From the NCBI GenBank assembly GCA_900540945.1, contig UQHQ01000015.1, positions 1-44,681 of the forward strand: a stretch of DNA of 44,681 bases. The letters are read 5' to 3'. The notes under the pieces were generated by a model, which was given only the letters and a program-made list of their open reading frames with translations, ran no database searches and was not told the origin of the DNA. The DNA is from an uncultured Collinsella sp. GTDB lineage: Bacteria; Actinomycetota; Coriobacteriia; Coriobacteriales; Coriobacteriaceae. Below, piece after piece: positions 24,791 to 32,720 of the stretch; positions within the stretch are counted from its first letter, which is position 1; each line of letters opens with the position of its first letter. Both the position numbers and the translations under genes were made by a program.

Positions 24791-25834
24791 ATGGAAAAGC
24801 TCGATGTGGTGAATGCTGCGCTTAGCGCTCTGAAGGCTGGTAAGACGTGCGAGCTCGTGGTCGTGGCCGGCACGGCGGGGTCGTCGCCGCGCGGCGTGGG
24901 CGCATGGATGGCCGTCTTTGCTGACGGTAGCCAGGCGGGCACTATCGGCGGCGGCAAAATCGAGCTCTTTGCGCTGGGCGAAGCTCGCGAGCTGCTGGCC
25001 GCGGGGCAGTCGCGCCTGGTCCGCTATACCATGGGCGGCGAGAACTCCGATACCGGCATGATCTGCGGCGGAGTCATCTGCCTGTGCTATCTGCACCTGG
25101 ACGCGACCAAGGCACCGTTGTTCCAAGAGATTGCCGATGTGCTGACATATCGCCGCATCGGCGACTTTGTCATCGACTTTGAGCCGTTTATCGCAAGCGC
25201 GCTCGAAAGCGACGCTGCCGAATACCATGGCGAGGAGTCGCGCCGCTCCATTGTGGGTTGCCCCGGGCTTTCGCTGACGGAAGAGGGGAGTAAGGTCACC
25301 TACACCAATGCCGCCTCCGAGATTCCTCCCGCGCACATCGAGACGCTCTGCCCCGAGGGCCTGACCTACATCTTTGGCTGCGGACACGTGGGCGCCGCGA
25401 CGGTGCGTGTGCTGACGGCGGCGGGCTTTGCCGTCGTGGCCTGCGACGATCGCCCCGGCACGTTGACGCCCGAATGGGTGCCCGGCGTCTACGACCGTCG
25501 TCTGGTCGATTACAAGAACCTGAGCGAGCTGTGTCCCATCGGTCCACGCGACTTGGTGGTCGTGGCCACAGCGGGCCACAAGTCCGATATCGACGTGGTG
25601 ATTCAGGCGATGCGCGCCAAGCCAGCCTATCTGGGTTGCCTGGGCTCGCGTCGCAAGACGGCCTTTGTGCGGGCCCGCTTGGAGCAGGAGGGCTTTACGC
25701 AGGAGCAGATTGACGGACTGCACCTGCCGATCGGCGTTGCCATCGAGGCGGAGGACCCCGAGGAGATCGCCATCTCCATCGCTGCCGAGATGATCCACCT
25801 GCGCCGCACCAAGCTCGTCCCCCGTAAGCGCTAA
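24791..25834 (+). CDS. XdhC/CoxI family molybdenum hydroxylase maturation protein
   Basis: A 347-residue protein of the XdhC family, which inserts or sulfurates the molybdenum cofactor in xanthine dehydrogenase-like enzymes. The N-terminal XdhC/CoxI domain has GSSPRGVGAWMAV and GTIGGGKIE; the C-terminal Rossmann domain has YIFGCGHVGAATV and the ACDDRP strand end. EDPEEIAISIAAEMI near the end is also typical. It is co-transcribed with yqeB (9-bp gap; GGGATAGG site). The hydroxylase subunits are not in the window, so this is an accessory cassette detached from its enzyme or with the enzyme on another locus. Confidence 0.87.
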   Translation: MEKLDVVNAALSALKAGKTCELVVVAGTAGSSPRGVGAWMAVFADGSQAGTIGGGKIELFALGEARELLAAGQSRLVRYTMGGENSDTGMICGGVICLCYLHLDATKAPLFQEIADVLTYRRIGDFVIDFEPFIASALESDAAEYHGEESRRSIVGCPGLSLTEEGSKVTYTNAASEIPPAHIETLCPEGLTYIFGCGHVGAATVRVLTAAGFAVVACDDRPGTLTPEWVPGVYDRRLVDYKNLSELCPIGPRDLVVVATAGHKSDIDVVIQAMRAKPAYLGCLGSRRKTAFVRARLEQEGFTQEQIDGLHLPIGVAIEAEDPEEIAISIAAEMIHLRRTKLVPRKR

Positions 25835-25852
25835 TCTCATCCCCATATATGA

Positions 25853-25917
25853 GTTGCGGTGAAATAGTCCCTAGATAAGCCCGACGGGCGGTCAGCCAGG
25901 AACTATTTCACCGCAAC
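25853..25917. repeat. Perfect 16-bp inverted repeat with 33-bp loop after xdhC
   Basis: GTTGCGGTGAAATAGT (25853-25868) is the exact complement of ACTATTTCACCGCAAC (25902-25917). It starts 18 bp after the xdhC stop codon, without a T-tract. It may terminate the yqeB-xdhC unit or be a small dispersed palindromic element. The rest of 25835-26155 carries the rplE promoter candidate and leader. Confidence 0.7.
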
Positions 25918-26012
25918 TGCCATTTCCGTCCCCTGCGGATCAATATGTGCGGGGGAGTTGTGGAGTTGTGCAGGCAGACGAGGTTTTTCTGGAAATACGC
26001 ACCCAATGCGCG

Positions 26013-26018
26013 TATAGT
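26013..26018 (+). promoter_or_regulatory. Candidate -10 box for the ribosomal-protein cluster
   Basis: TATAGT, with a weak CTGGAA at 18-bp spacing as -35. It would give a leader of about 130 nt before rplE. No ribosomal gene precedes it, so some promoter is expected here. Confidence 0.45.
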
Positions 26019-26024
26019 ACCGAT

Positions 26025-26155
26025 TGTTTTGTCGGCTCCTGCTGTGTCGAGTCCAAACCGCGAAATGCCATGAGCGGCGCGGATGCAGTCAGGAGGCACG
26101 AGGACAACCCATCGTGGCCACGCCCCGTGCTTAAAACCCCAAGAAGGAGTGAACA
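26025..26155 (+). promoter_or_regulatory. Structured 5' leader of the rplE transcript
   Basis: The leader contains nested complementary segments: CTCCTG (26036-26041) with CAGGAG (26090-26095), and inside them CCGCG (26058-26062) with CGCGG (26078-26082). A ribosomal-protein autoregulatory element, for example an S8 target as at spc rplE in E. coli, is a plausible reading but no consensus was verified. AGAAGGAG precedes the rplE ATG. Confidence 0.4.
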
Positions 26156-26713
26156 ATGGCAGAAGAGAAGTATGTGCCGCGTCTGAAGACCAAGTACAAC
26201 AACGAGGTCAAGCAGCAGCTTCAGGACAAGTTCCAGTACGAGAACGTCATGATGATCCCCAAGTTTGAGAAGATCGTCGTGAACATGGGTGTCGGCGAGG
26301 CCGCTACCGATTCCAAGGCCATCGACGGTGCCGTGCGCGACCTGCGCGCCATCACCGGCCAGCAGCCGATGATCACCCGTGCCCGCAAGTCCATCGCTAC
26401 CTTCCGCCTGCGCGCTGGTATGCCGATCGGTTGCAAGGTTACCCTGCGTGGCGACCGCATGTGGGAGTTCTTCGATCGTCTGACCTCCGTCGCGATCCCC
26501 CGTATCCGCGACTTCCGCGGCATCTCCGCCAAGAGCTTCGACGGCCGTGGTAACTTCTCCATGGGCGTCACCGAGCAGCTCATCTTCCCCGAGATCGACT
26601 TCGACTCCGTCGATCACCAGCGTGGTATGGACATCACTTTCGTGACCACCGCCAACACCGATGAGGAGGCCAAGGCCCTTCTGGACGCCTTCGGTTTCCC
26701 GTTCAAGAAATAG
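26156..26713 (+). CDS. rplE: 50S ribosomal protein L5
   Basis: A 185-residue L5, which binds 5S rRNA and helix 84 of 23S rRNA and contacts the P-site tRNA. Family blocks seen are MIPKFEKIVVNMGVGEA, the ITGQQPMITRARKSIATFRLR segment and ISAKSFDGRGNFSMGVTEQ, with the usual IDFDSV near the C-terminus. It is the first ribosomal gene of the cluster; rplX and rplN, normally directly upstream, are absent and the preceding gene is xdhC. ATG with AGAAGGAG. Confidence 0.97.
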   Translation: MAEEKYVPRLKTKYNNEVKQQLQDKFQYENVMMIPKFEKIVVNMGVGEAATDSKAIDGAVRDLRAITGQQPMITRARKSIATFRLRAGMPIGCKVTLRGDRMWEFFDRLTSVAIPRIRDFRGISAKSFDGRGNFSMGVTEQLIFPEIDFDSVDHQRGMDITFVTTANTDEEAKALLDAFGFPFKK

Positions 26714-26767
26714 GTTCACCTGCCCTATAAGCGCCGTTCCCACAAGGGGGCGGCGCTTGGGGCGAAC
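26714..26767 (+). promoter_or_regulatory. Extended hairpin between rplE and rpsN
   Basis: AAGCGCCG (26729-26736) pairs with CGGCGCTT (26751-26758). The stem extends through TGCCC/GGGGC to GTTC/GAAC, ending at 26767. There is no T-tract, so read-through or mRNA processing is more likely than full termination. Confidence 0.5.
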
Positions 26768-26792
26768 AATACTCTATGTGAGGAGGATATAA

Positions 26793-26978
26793 GTGGCTAA
26801 GACATCGATGATCGTCAAGTGCAATCGCAAGCAGAAGTTCTCTACTCGTGAGTACACGCGCTGCCAGCGCTGCGGCCGTCCGCACTCTGTGTACCGCAAG
26901 TTCGGCCTGTGCCGTGTCTGCTTCCGCGAGCTTGCACTCAAGGGCGAGCTTCCCGGCGTTAAGAAGGCCAGCTGGTAA
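26793..26978 (+). CDS. rpsN: 30S ribosomal protein S14, zinc-binding type
   Basis: A 61-residue zinc-form S14 (type Z): CQRC (Cys 24 and 27) and CRVC (Cys 40 and 43) make the zinc ribbon, and the short length excludes the 100-residue zinc-independent form. GTG start behind GAGGAGG. It assembles late in the 30S head near S3 and S10. Confidence 0.97.
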   Translation: MAKTSMIVKCNRKQKFSTREYTRCQRCGRPHSVYRKFGLCRVCFRELALKGELPGVKKASW

Positions 26979-27097
26979 GTCACTACCAGCGTTTCAAGCA
27001 TCCGTTTGGAACAGGGAAAACGCGCTAGTTAGGCTTTGTCGTTAAGGGCGGCGAAGAACCAAGAGCACGTGTTCATCAAGAACGAAGGAGAATCTGT

Positions 27098-27496
27098 ATG
27101 AACCTTACAGACCCGATCGCAGATATGCTTACGCGCATCCGTAACGCTAACTCTGTGAACAAGGCCACGGTCTCCATGCCGAGCAGCAAGAAGCTCGTCG
27201 AGATCGCTCGTGTTCTGCACGAGGAGGGCTACATCGAGGGCTACGATGTCGAGGACACCGTTCCCCAGAAGACTCTGCACATCACGCTTAAGTATGGTCC
27301 CAAGAAGGCTAAGGTCATCAACGGCATCCGCCGCATTTCCAAGCCGGGCCTGCGTAAGTACACCGGCGTTGCCGACATGCCCCGCGTCCGCGGTGGCCTT
27401 GGTACCGCCATTATTTCCACCAGCCATGGCGTCATGACCGACCGCGATGCTCGCAAGCACAACGTCGGCGGCGAGATCATCGCTTACGTCTGGTAA
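27098..27496 (+). CDS. rpsH: 30S ribosomal protein S8
   Basis: A 132-residue S8. The N-terminus LTDPIADMLTRIRNAN and the C-terminal rRNA-binding block ISTSHGVMTDRDARKHNVGG are diagnostic. It binds helix 21 of 16S rRNA and in E. coli also represses the spc operon; the same could apply to the leader before rplE. It has a GAAGGAG site and a 119-bp spacer from rpsN. Confidence 0.97.
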   Translation: MNLTDPIADMLTRIRNANSVNKATVSMPSSKKLVEIARVLHEEGYIEGYDVEDTVPQKTLHITLKYGPKKAKVINGIRRISKPGLRKYTGVADMPRVRGGLGTAIISTSHGVMTDRDARKHNVGGEIIAYVW

Positions 27497-27529
27497 TTCG
27501 CTCGGTAGGTAGAAGGAAAGGAGATCACC

Positions 27530-28066
27530 GTGTCTCGTATCGGTAATAAGCCTGTCCAGATTCCCGCCGGAGTCGAAGTGGCAGTCAACGGCAACAACGT
27601 TGTCGTCAAGGGCCCCAAGGGCCAGCTCGAGCTCGATGTTTTTGAGAAGCTCACCATCAACGTCGAGGACAACGTCCTCACCGTTTCCCGTCCCGACGAC
27701 GAGCGTGAGACCCGTGCCCGCCACGGCCTCACCCGCGCCCTCATCCACAACATGGTTGTTGGCGTTTCCGAGGGCTTCGAGAAGAAGCTTGAGCTCGCCG
27801 GCGTCGGTTACCGCGTGCAGCAGAAGGGCAAGAACCTCGAGTTCTCCCTGGGCTTCTCGCACCCCGTGATCGTCGAGGCTCCCGAGGGCATCACCTTCGA
27901 GGTTCCCGACAACACCCACGTGAACGTCAAGGGTATCAACAAGCAGCAGGTCGGTCAGATCGCCGCCGAGATCCGCGGCCATCGTCCTCCCGAGCCTTAC
28001 AAGGGCAAGGGTATCCACTATGTTGGCGAGCACATCCGCCGCAAGCTGGGTAAGGCCGCCAAGTAG
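27530..28066 (+). CDS. rplF: 50S ribosomal protein L6
   Basis: A 178-residue L6 with the two repeated domains. SRIGNKPVQIPAGVEV is the standard N-terminus and PEPYKGKGIHYVGEHIRRKLGK is the C-terminal block close to the sarcin-ricin loop. GTG start behind AAAGGAG. Confidence 0.97.
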   Translation: MSRIGNKPVQIPAGVEVAVNGNNVVVKGPKGQLELDVFEKLTINVEDNVLTVSRPDDERETRARHGLTRALIHNMVVGVSEGFEKKLELAGVGYRVQQKGKNLEFSLGFSHPVIVEAPEGITFEVPDNTHVNVKGINKQQVGQIAAEIRGHRPPEPYKGKGIHYVGEHIRRKLGKAAK

Positions 28067-28091
28067 TCGTAACCGACTCACTCGCATAAGA

Positions 28092-28113
28092 CCAGCACCC
28101 CGTTAGGTGCTGG
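28092..28113 (+). promoter_or_regulatory. Hairpin between rplF and rplR
   Basis: CCAGCACC / GGTGCTGG, 8 bp with a 6-nt loop, followed 12 nt later by TTTTT. The distance of the T-run argues for a weak attenuator or processing site. Confidence 0.45.
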
Positions 28114-28141
28114 CAAGATCAACCTTTTTAGGAGTTTACGT

Positions 28142-28510
28142 ATGAACAAGCATAAGGCGAAGCTGGAAGGCCTCAAGCGTCGTCAGCGTCGTGTTCGCGG
28201 CAAGGTCTCGGGTACCGCCGAGCGTCCGCGTCTTCGCGTGACCCGTACTAACGCCAACATCTATGCCCAGATCATCGACGACAGCAAGGGCTCCAGCCTG
28301 ACGCTCGTCTCTGCCTCGACCCTCGAGGCCGAGTTCAAGGGCACCCACACCTCGAACAAGGAGGCTGCGGAGAAGGTCGGTCAGCTCGTTGGCAAGCGTG
28401 CCATCGAGGCCGGCATCACCAAGGTCGCTTTCGATCGTGGTGGCCGTATCTACCATGGCCGCGTCAAGGCCCTCGCCGACGGTGCTCGTGCCGCCGGTCT
28501 CGAGTTCTAG
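28142..28510 (+). CDS. rplR: 50S ribosomal protein L18
   Basis: A 122-residue L18, the 5S rRNA-binding partner of L5. It shows a basic N-terminal tail (HKAKLEGLKRRQRRVRGKV) and the conserved AFDRGGRIYHGRVKALADGAR block at the C-terminus. TTTAGGAG precedes the ATG. Confidence 0.96.
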   Translation: MNKHKAKLEGLKRRQRRVRGKVSGTAERPRLRVTRTNANIYAQIIDDSKGSSLTLVSASTLEAEFKGTHTSNKEAAEKVGQLVGKRAIEAGITKVAFDRGGRIYHGRVKALADGARAAGLEF

Positions 28511-28524
28511 GAGGTATGTAGCAC

Positions 28525-29049
28525 ATGGCTCGTAATCAGAAGCAGCAGCGCGAGGCCTCCGAGTTCGAGGAGCGCGTCGTTTACATCAACCGCGTGTCGA
28601 AGACCGTCAAGGGTGGTCGTCGCATGAGCCTCGTCGCTCTCGTCGTCGTTGGCGACGGCAAGGGCAACGTCGGCGTTGGCATGGGCAAGTCCGCTGAGGT
28701 GCCCATGGCCATCTCCAAGGCGTCTCTCGATGCCAAGAAGAACATGTTCCACGTGCCGGTGACCGAGCAGGGCACCATTCCGCACGAGGTTCTCGGTCAC
28801 TTTGGTGCCGGCCGCATCATCATCAAGCCCGCTGTCGAGGGTACCGGCGTTATCGCCGGCGGCGCTGTGCGTCCCCTCTTCGAGCTTGCTGGCATCAAGA
28901 ACGTCCTGTCCAAGTCCCTCGGTACCGACAACGGCCTCAACATCATCAAGGCTGCCGTCGAGGGCCTCAAGGAGCTCTCCAGCCCTGAGGACGTCGCGGC
29001 TCGCCGTGGCCTGACGGTCTCCGAGATGTTCGTCGGTAAGGAGAACTAA
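28525..29049 (+). CDS. rpsE: 30S ribosomal protein S5
   Basis: A 174-residue S5. The VVYINRVSKTVKGGRRMSL block is the decoding-fidelity and spectinomycin-loop region, followed by VGVGMGKSAEVPMAI and IIIKPAVEGTGVIAGGAVR. It follows rplR after 14 bp with GGAGG. Confidence 0.97.
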   Translation: MARNQKQQREASEFEERVVYINRVSKTVKGGRRMSLVALVVVGDGKGNVGVGMGKSAEVPMAISKASLDAKKNMFHVPVTEQGTIPHEVLGHFGAGRIIIKPAVEGTGVIAGGAVRPLFELAGIKNVLSKSLGTDNGLNIIKAAVEGLKELSSPEDVAARRGLTVSEMFVGKEN

Positions 29050-29051
29050 GC

Positions 29052-29234
29052 ATGGCTGACACCATCAAGATCAAGCAGGTCCGCAGCACCAATGGTTGCA
29101 AGCAGGACCAGGTCCGTACTGTCCGTGCCCTCGGTCTCCACAGGATCCGCGAGGTTCGCGAGATTGCTGACAACGAGTCCGTCCGCGGCATGATCTTCAA
29201 GGTCAAGCACCTTGTCGAGATTGTAGAGGAGTAG
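29052..29234 (+). CDS. rpmD: 50S ribosomal protein L30
   Basis: A 60-residue L30 with IKIKQVRSTNG, then the conserved LGLHRIREVREI and a final VKHLVEIVEE. It begins two bases after rpsE, so translation is coupled. Confidence 0.96.
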   Translation: MADTIKIKQVRSTNGCKQDQVRTVRALGLHRIREVREIADNESVRGMIFKVKHLVEIVEE

Positions 29235-29237
29235 CAA

Positions 29238-29687
29238 ATGCAGCTTCACGATCTTACTCCCGCGCCCGGTTCCACCAAGAACCGCAAGCGCGTCGGCCGT
29301 GGCAATTCTTCGGGTCACGGCACCACTTCTGGCCGCGGTCAGAAGGGCCAGGGTTCCCGCTCTGGTGGCACCAAGGGTGCCGGCTTCGAGGGTGGCCAGA
29401 CTCCGCTGGCTATGCGCCTGCCCAAGCTTCCGGGCTTCCGCAACCCCCGTCGTATCGAGTACACCGCTGTTAACGTTGAGCGTCTCGAGCGCAAGTTCGA
29501 GGACGGCGCTGTGATCGACGGTGCCGCTCTTAAGGCCGCTCGCATCACCAAGAGCGAGTTCGAGCCCGTCAAGGTGCTCGGCAATGGTGAGCTCACCAAG
29601 AAGTTCACGGTCAAGGTCGACAAGGTCAGCGCTTCTGCGCAGGCCAAGATCGAGGCCGCCGGCGGAAAGGTCGAGCTGCCGTGCTAA
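29238..29687 (+). CDS. rplO: 50S ribosomal protein L15
   Basis: A 149-residue L15. The Gly/Arg-rich N-terminus (GRGNSSGHGTTSGRGQKGQ) threads through 23S rRNA; the C-terminal domain ends with KVSASAQAKIEAAGGKVEL. Its last codons overlap the secY start. Confidence 0.97.
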   Translation: MQLHDLTPAPGSTKNRKRVGRGNSSGHGTTSGRGQKGQGSRSGGTKGAGFEGGQTPLAMRLPKLPGFRNPRRIEYTAVNVERLERKFEDGAVIDGAALKAARITKSEFEPVKVLGNGELTKKFTVKVDKVSASAQAKIEAAGGKVELPC

Positions 29688-30967
29688 ATGGTCTTAAGAA
29701 TGCTTTCCGCATCAAAGAACTGCGCGAAAAGATTCTTTTTACCATAGCTATGCTCGTCGTGTACCGCGTTGGTGCGCACGTTCCTGTGCCCGGCATTCCC
29801 TTCCAGGGGATGCTGGGCCTTTTCTCGACCGATAACAATTCGGTCGCCGCAGGTGCTATGGCCCTCCTGAATCTTTTCTCTGGTGGCGCGTTGAGCTATG
29901 TGTCGGTGTTCTCCCTGGGCATCATGCCTTACATCACCAGCTCGATCATCCTCCAGATGCTCCAGGCCGTTGTGCCTTCCCTGCATGAGCTTGCCCGCGA
30001 GGGCGAGGTCGGTCAGACCAAGATCACGCAGTATTCGCGTTACCTCACCCTGGCTCTGGCAATCCTCAACTCCGTGGGTTACCTCTTCCTCTTTAAGAGC
30101 TTCGGCATCAGCTTTAATGGCGCCGGCGCTCCCGAGATCATCTTCGACCTCATGATCGTCGGCACGCTCACCGCGGGCGCGATGCTGATCATGTGGATTG
30201 GTGAGCTCATCACCCAGCGCGGTATCGGCAATGGCATGTCGCTGATCATCTTTGCGAACATCATGGCCGGTCTGCCGCAGGCGATCTTCTCCAGCACCGA
30301 GGGCAATGCCGGTGGCATCATCACCATGGTGATCATCTGCGCCATCATCCTGCTGGTTATCCCGCTGATTGTTTTCCTTGAGCGCGGCCAGCGCCGCATC
30401 CCGGTCTCCTACGCTAAGCGCGTCGTGGGCCGTCGCATGATGGGTGGTCAGACCACCTACCTGCCCATCAAGGTCAACACCGCGGGCGTCGTGCCGATCA
30501 TCTTCGCTTCGGCGCTGCTGTACTTCCCGGCTCAGATTGCCGTGTTCTTCCCCGGCATCGGCTGGATTCAGGCAGTTGCCTCTGCGCTTTCGACCGGTTG
30601 GCTCAACTGGGTGCTTAACGTTGTCCTCATCGTGTTCTTCGCGTACTTCTACACCTCCATGGTGTTCAACCCCGATGACACGGCCGACAACCTTAAGAAG
30701 CAGGGCGGCTTTATTCCGGGCGTCCGTCCGGGTAGGGCTACCGCGGCCTACATCAAGAACGCGCTCAACAAGATTACGCTTCCCAGCGCTGTCTTTTTGG
30801 CGCTCATCGCCATCGTGCCTTCGATCATCTTCTCCTTCACGGGTAACCATCTGATCCAGGCATTTGGCGGCACGTCCATCCTCATCATGGTCGGCGTCGT
30901 GCTCGACACGGTCGATAAGCTCGAAGGCCAGATCAAGATGTATGATTACGATGGATTCTTTAAATAG
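29681..30967 (+). CDS. secY: Protein translocase subunit SecY
   Basis: A 428-residue integral membrane protein, the central channel of the Sec translocon, with about ten transmembrane helices. Diagnostic parts are PGIPFQGMLGLFS, the plug-region sequence FSGGALSYVSVFSLGIMPYI, and the cytosolic loop ERGQRRIPVSYAKR that contacts SecA or ribosome. The start is a GTG overlapping the end of rplO by seven bases, with GGAAAGG upstream, hence coupled translation. No ATG in frame fits the conserved N-terminus better. Confidence 0.96.
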   Translation: MLNGLKNAFRIKELREKILFTIAMLVVYRVGAHVPVPGIPFQGMLGLFSTDNNSVAAGAMALLNLFSGGALSYVSVFSLGIMPYITSSIILQMLQAVVPSLHELAREGEVGQTKITQYSRYLTLALAILNSVGYLFLFKSFGISFNGAGAPEIIFDLMIVGTLTAGAMLIMWIGELITQRGIGNGMSLIIFANIMAGLPQAIFSSTEGNAGGIITMVIICAIILLVIPLIVFLERGQRRIPVSYAKRVVGRRMMGGQTTYLPIKVNTAGVVPIIFASALLYFPAQIAVFFPGIGWIQAVASALSTGWLNWVLNVVLIVFFAYFYTSMVFNPDDTADNLKKQGGFIPGVRPGRATAAYIKNALNKITLPSAVFLALIAIVPSIIFSFTGNHLIQAFGGTSILIMVGVVLDTVDKLEGQIKMYDYDGFFK

Positions 30968-30985
30968 GCTAGAGGAGGATTGCTC

Positions 30986-31612
30986 ATGAACCTCGTATTG
31001 CTCGGAGCTCCGGGTGCCGGTAAGGGAACCGTCGCACAGGAGCTCGTCGTCGAGTTTGGCGTCGCTCACATTTCCACGGGCGACCTGCTGCGTGCTGCCG
31101 TCAAGGGTGGCACCGAGCTTGGTATTCAGGCTAAGAAGTACATGGACGCTGGCGAGCTCGTTCCCGACCAGCTCGTGATCGACCTTGTCAAGGAGCGCCT
31201 TGCCGCCGATGACGCCCAGCAGGGCTTCATCCTTGATGGCTTCCCGCGCAACACCGCCCAGGCTGTGACGCTCGATTCCGAGCTCTCCGCCATGGGTCGC
31301 GAGATCGACTGCGCCCTCTTGGTCGATGTGGCCCCCGAGGTCATCATCGATCGTCTGTCTTCGCGTCGCACCTGCCGCGCCTGCGGTTACACCGGCACCG
31401 CTGCCGATGCCACCTGCCCCAAGTGCGGCGGCGAGATGTATCAGCGCGACGACGACAAGCCCGAGACCATCAAGAACCGCCTCGACGTCTACGAGAAGTC
31501 CACGAGCCCGCTCGTCGACTACTATCGTGGCCAGGGTCTGCTTAAGTCGGTCAACGGTGACCAGGCTCGCGAGACCGTGTACGGGGATGTCAAAGAGGCT
31601 CTCGGTCTATGA
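30986..31612 (+). CDS. adk: Adenylate kinase, zinc-finger LID type
   Basis: A 208-residue long-form adenylate kinase (ATP + AMP = 2 ADP). P-loop GAPGAGKGT near 7-15, GDLLRAAV and DGFPRN are the AMP-site motifs. The LID carries CRAC and CPKC, a four-cysteine zinc site as in Gram-positive enzymes. I chose ATG 30986 over the in-frame TTG 30980 because AGAGGAGG is seven bases before it. Its TGA overlaps the map ATG. Confidence 0.97.
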   Translation: MNLVLLGAPGAGKGTVAQELVVEFGVAHISTGDLLRAAVKGGTELGIQAKKYMDAGELVPDQLVIDLVKERLAADDAQQGFILDGFPRNTAQAVTLDSELSAMGREIDCALLVDVAPEVIIDRLSSRRTCRACGYTGTAADATCPKCGGEMYQRDDDKPETIKNRLDVYEKSTSPLVDYYRGQGLLKSVNGDQARETVYGDVKEALGL

Positions 31613-32397
31613 TCAAGATTAAGTCTGCAACGCAAATTGAGCAGATGAAGAAGGCTGGAGCGCTATCTAAGATGGCGCTCCGCCACGTTGGGGCCATGGT
31701 TCGCCCCGGCGTGTTGACCTTCGAGCTCGATCAGCTTGCCGAGCAGATTATCCGCATGCATGGCGGCACCCCTGCCTTTAAGGGTTACGGCGGGTTCCCC
31801 GGAACCATTTGCGCATCGATCAACGATGCCGTGGTTCACGGTATTCCCAACCCCGACATGATCCTGCGCGATGGCGATATCATCTCCATCGATACGGGAG
31901 CTGTCGTTGACGGTTGGGTTGGCGATAACGCCTGGACGTTTTTCGTCGGCACGCCCACGCCCGAGGCCAAGGCCCTGTGCGAGGTTACGCGCGATTGCCT
32001 AAAGGCTGCTATTGAGCAGGCTGTTCCCGGTAACCATATCGGGGACGTCGGCTATGCCGTTCAGTCCCTTGCCGAGTCTCACGGTTACGGCGTGCTTCGC
32101 GATTACGTGGGGCATGGTATCGGTCGTGTGATGCACGAGGACCCCAACGTTCCAAATTATGGAAAGAAGGGGAGAGGCGTTCGCCTTCAGGCTGGTATGG
32201 TCATCGCCATCGAGCCGATGGTTACGATGGGCTCCAATCATGTGAGCACAGGCTCCGATGGTTGGATCGTTACGACCAACGACCACCTGCCCGCCGCGCA
32301 CTACGAGAACACCGTCGCCATTACCAATGACGGTCCGGTGATTCTTACCACCGATGCCCAAGGTGCTTGGTGTTCCTTGCAAGGCGGAGAAATGTAA
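31609..32397 (+). CDS. map: Methionine aminopeptidase, type I
   Basis: A 262-residue type I enzyme that removes N-terminal Met. Metal ligands are visible in SIDTGAVVDGWVGDNAW (two Asp), GHGIGRVMHEDP (His), AIEPMVTMG (Glu) and YENTVAIT (Glu). It overlaps adk by four bases (ATGA). The next gene, infA, has its own spacer of about 100 bp. Confidence 0.96.
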   Translation: MIKIKSATQIEQMKKAGALSKMALRHVGAMVRPGVLTFELDQLAEQIIRMHGGTPAFKGYGGFPGTICASINDAVVHGIPNPDMILRDGDIISIDTGAVVDGWVGDNAWTFFVGTPTPEAKALCEVTRDCLKAAIEQAVPGNHIGDVGYAVQSLAESHGYGVLRDYVGHGIGRVMHEDPNVPNYGKKGRGVRLQAGMVIAIEPMVTMGSNHVSTGSDGWIVTTNDHLPAAHYENTVAITNDGPVILTTDAQGAWCSLQGGEM

Positions 32398-32456
32398 CAA
32401 GTTCCACGTAGATGTGGAGCCATTACGAAGATATTACGATGCGTGGATACGTATTG

Positions 32457-32462
32457 TAGAAT
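32457..32462 (+). promoter_or_regulatory. Candidate -10 box before infA
   Basis: TAGAAT lies 39 bases before the infA GTG in an AT-rich spacer; TTACGA at 17 bp is a poor -35. A secondary promoter here is plausible. Confidence 0.35.
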
Positions 32463-32501
32463 ACTCAATCGCTGTCGTTTTCTAGAGAAAGATGATTGCT
32501 T

Positions 32502-32720
32502 GTGAAGAAGGAAGACGCAATTGAGCTCGAGGGTACGGTTAAGGAGCCGCTGCCCAATGCCATGTTTAAGGTTGAGCTCGAGAACGGTCATTCGGTTCTG
32601 TGCAACATTTCTGGCAAGATCCGAATGAATTACATCCGCATTCTCCCCGGTGACAGGGTTGTCGTGGAGCTTTCCCCGTACGACCTGACCCGCGGTCGCA
32701 TCACCTATCGCTATAAATAG
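32502..32720 (+). CDS. infA: Translation initiation factor IF-1
   Basis: A 72-residue OB-fold factor that occupies the 30S A site. KKEDAIELEGTVKEPLPNAM and ISGKIRMNYIRILPGDRV are the standard family blocks. I chose GTG 32502, which gives the universal 72-residue length with GAGAAAG ten bases upstream; the TTG at 32496 would add two residues and is too close to the site. Confidence 0.96.
   Translation: MKKEDAIELEGTVKEPLPNAMFKVELENGHSVLCNISGKIRMNYIRILPGDRVVVELSPYDLTRGRITYRYK

Noticed and set aside
23924..25846. 640-codon minus-strand frame across yqeB and xdhC
   Set aside because: It opposes two well-recognised genes with good start sites; high GC makes long antisense frames common here.
25947..26186. 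79-codon frame running into rplE, as possible leader peptide or rplX remnant
   Set aside because: Its sequence does not resemble L24 and it has no ribosome-binding site; the leader hairpins explain the region better.
27029..28087. Minus-strand 352-codon frame opposite rpsH and rplF
   Set aside because: Shadow of two ribosomal protein genes with conserved sequence.
29684..31069. Minus-strand frame opposite secY and adk
   Set aside because: His/Asp-rich composition typical of antisense to hydrophobic coding sequence; secY is unmistakable.
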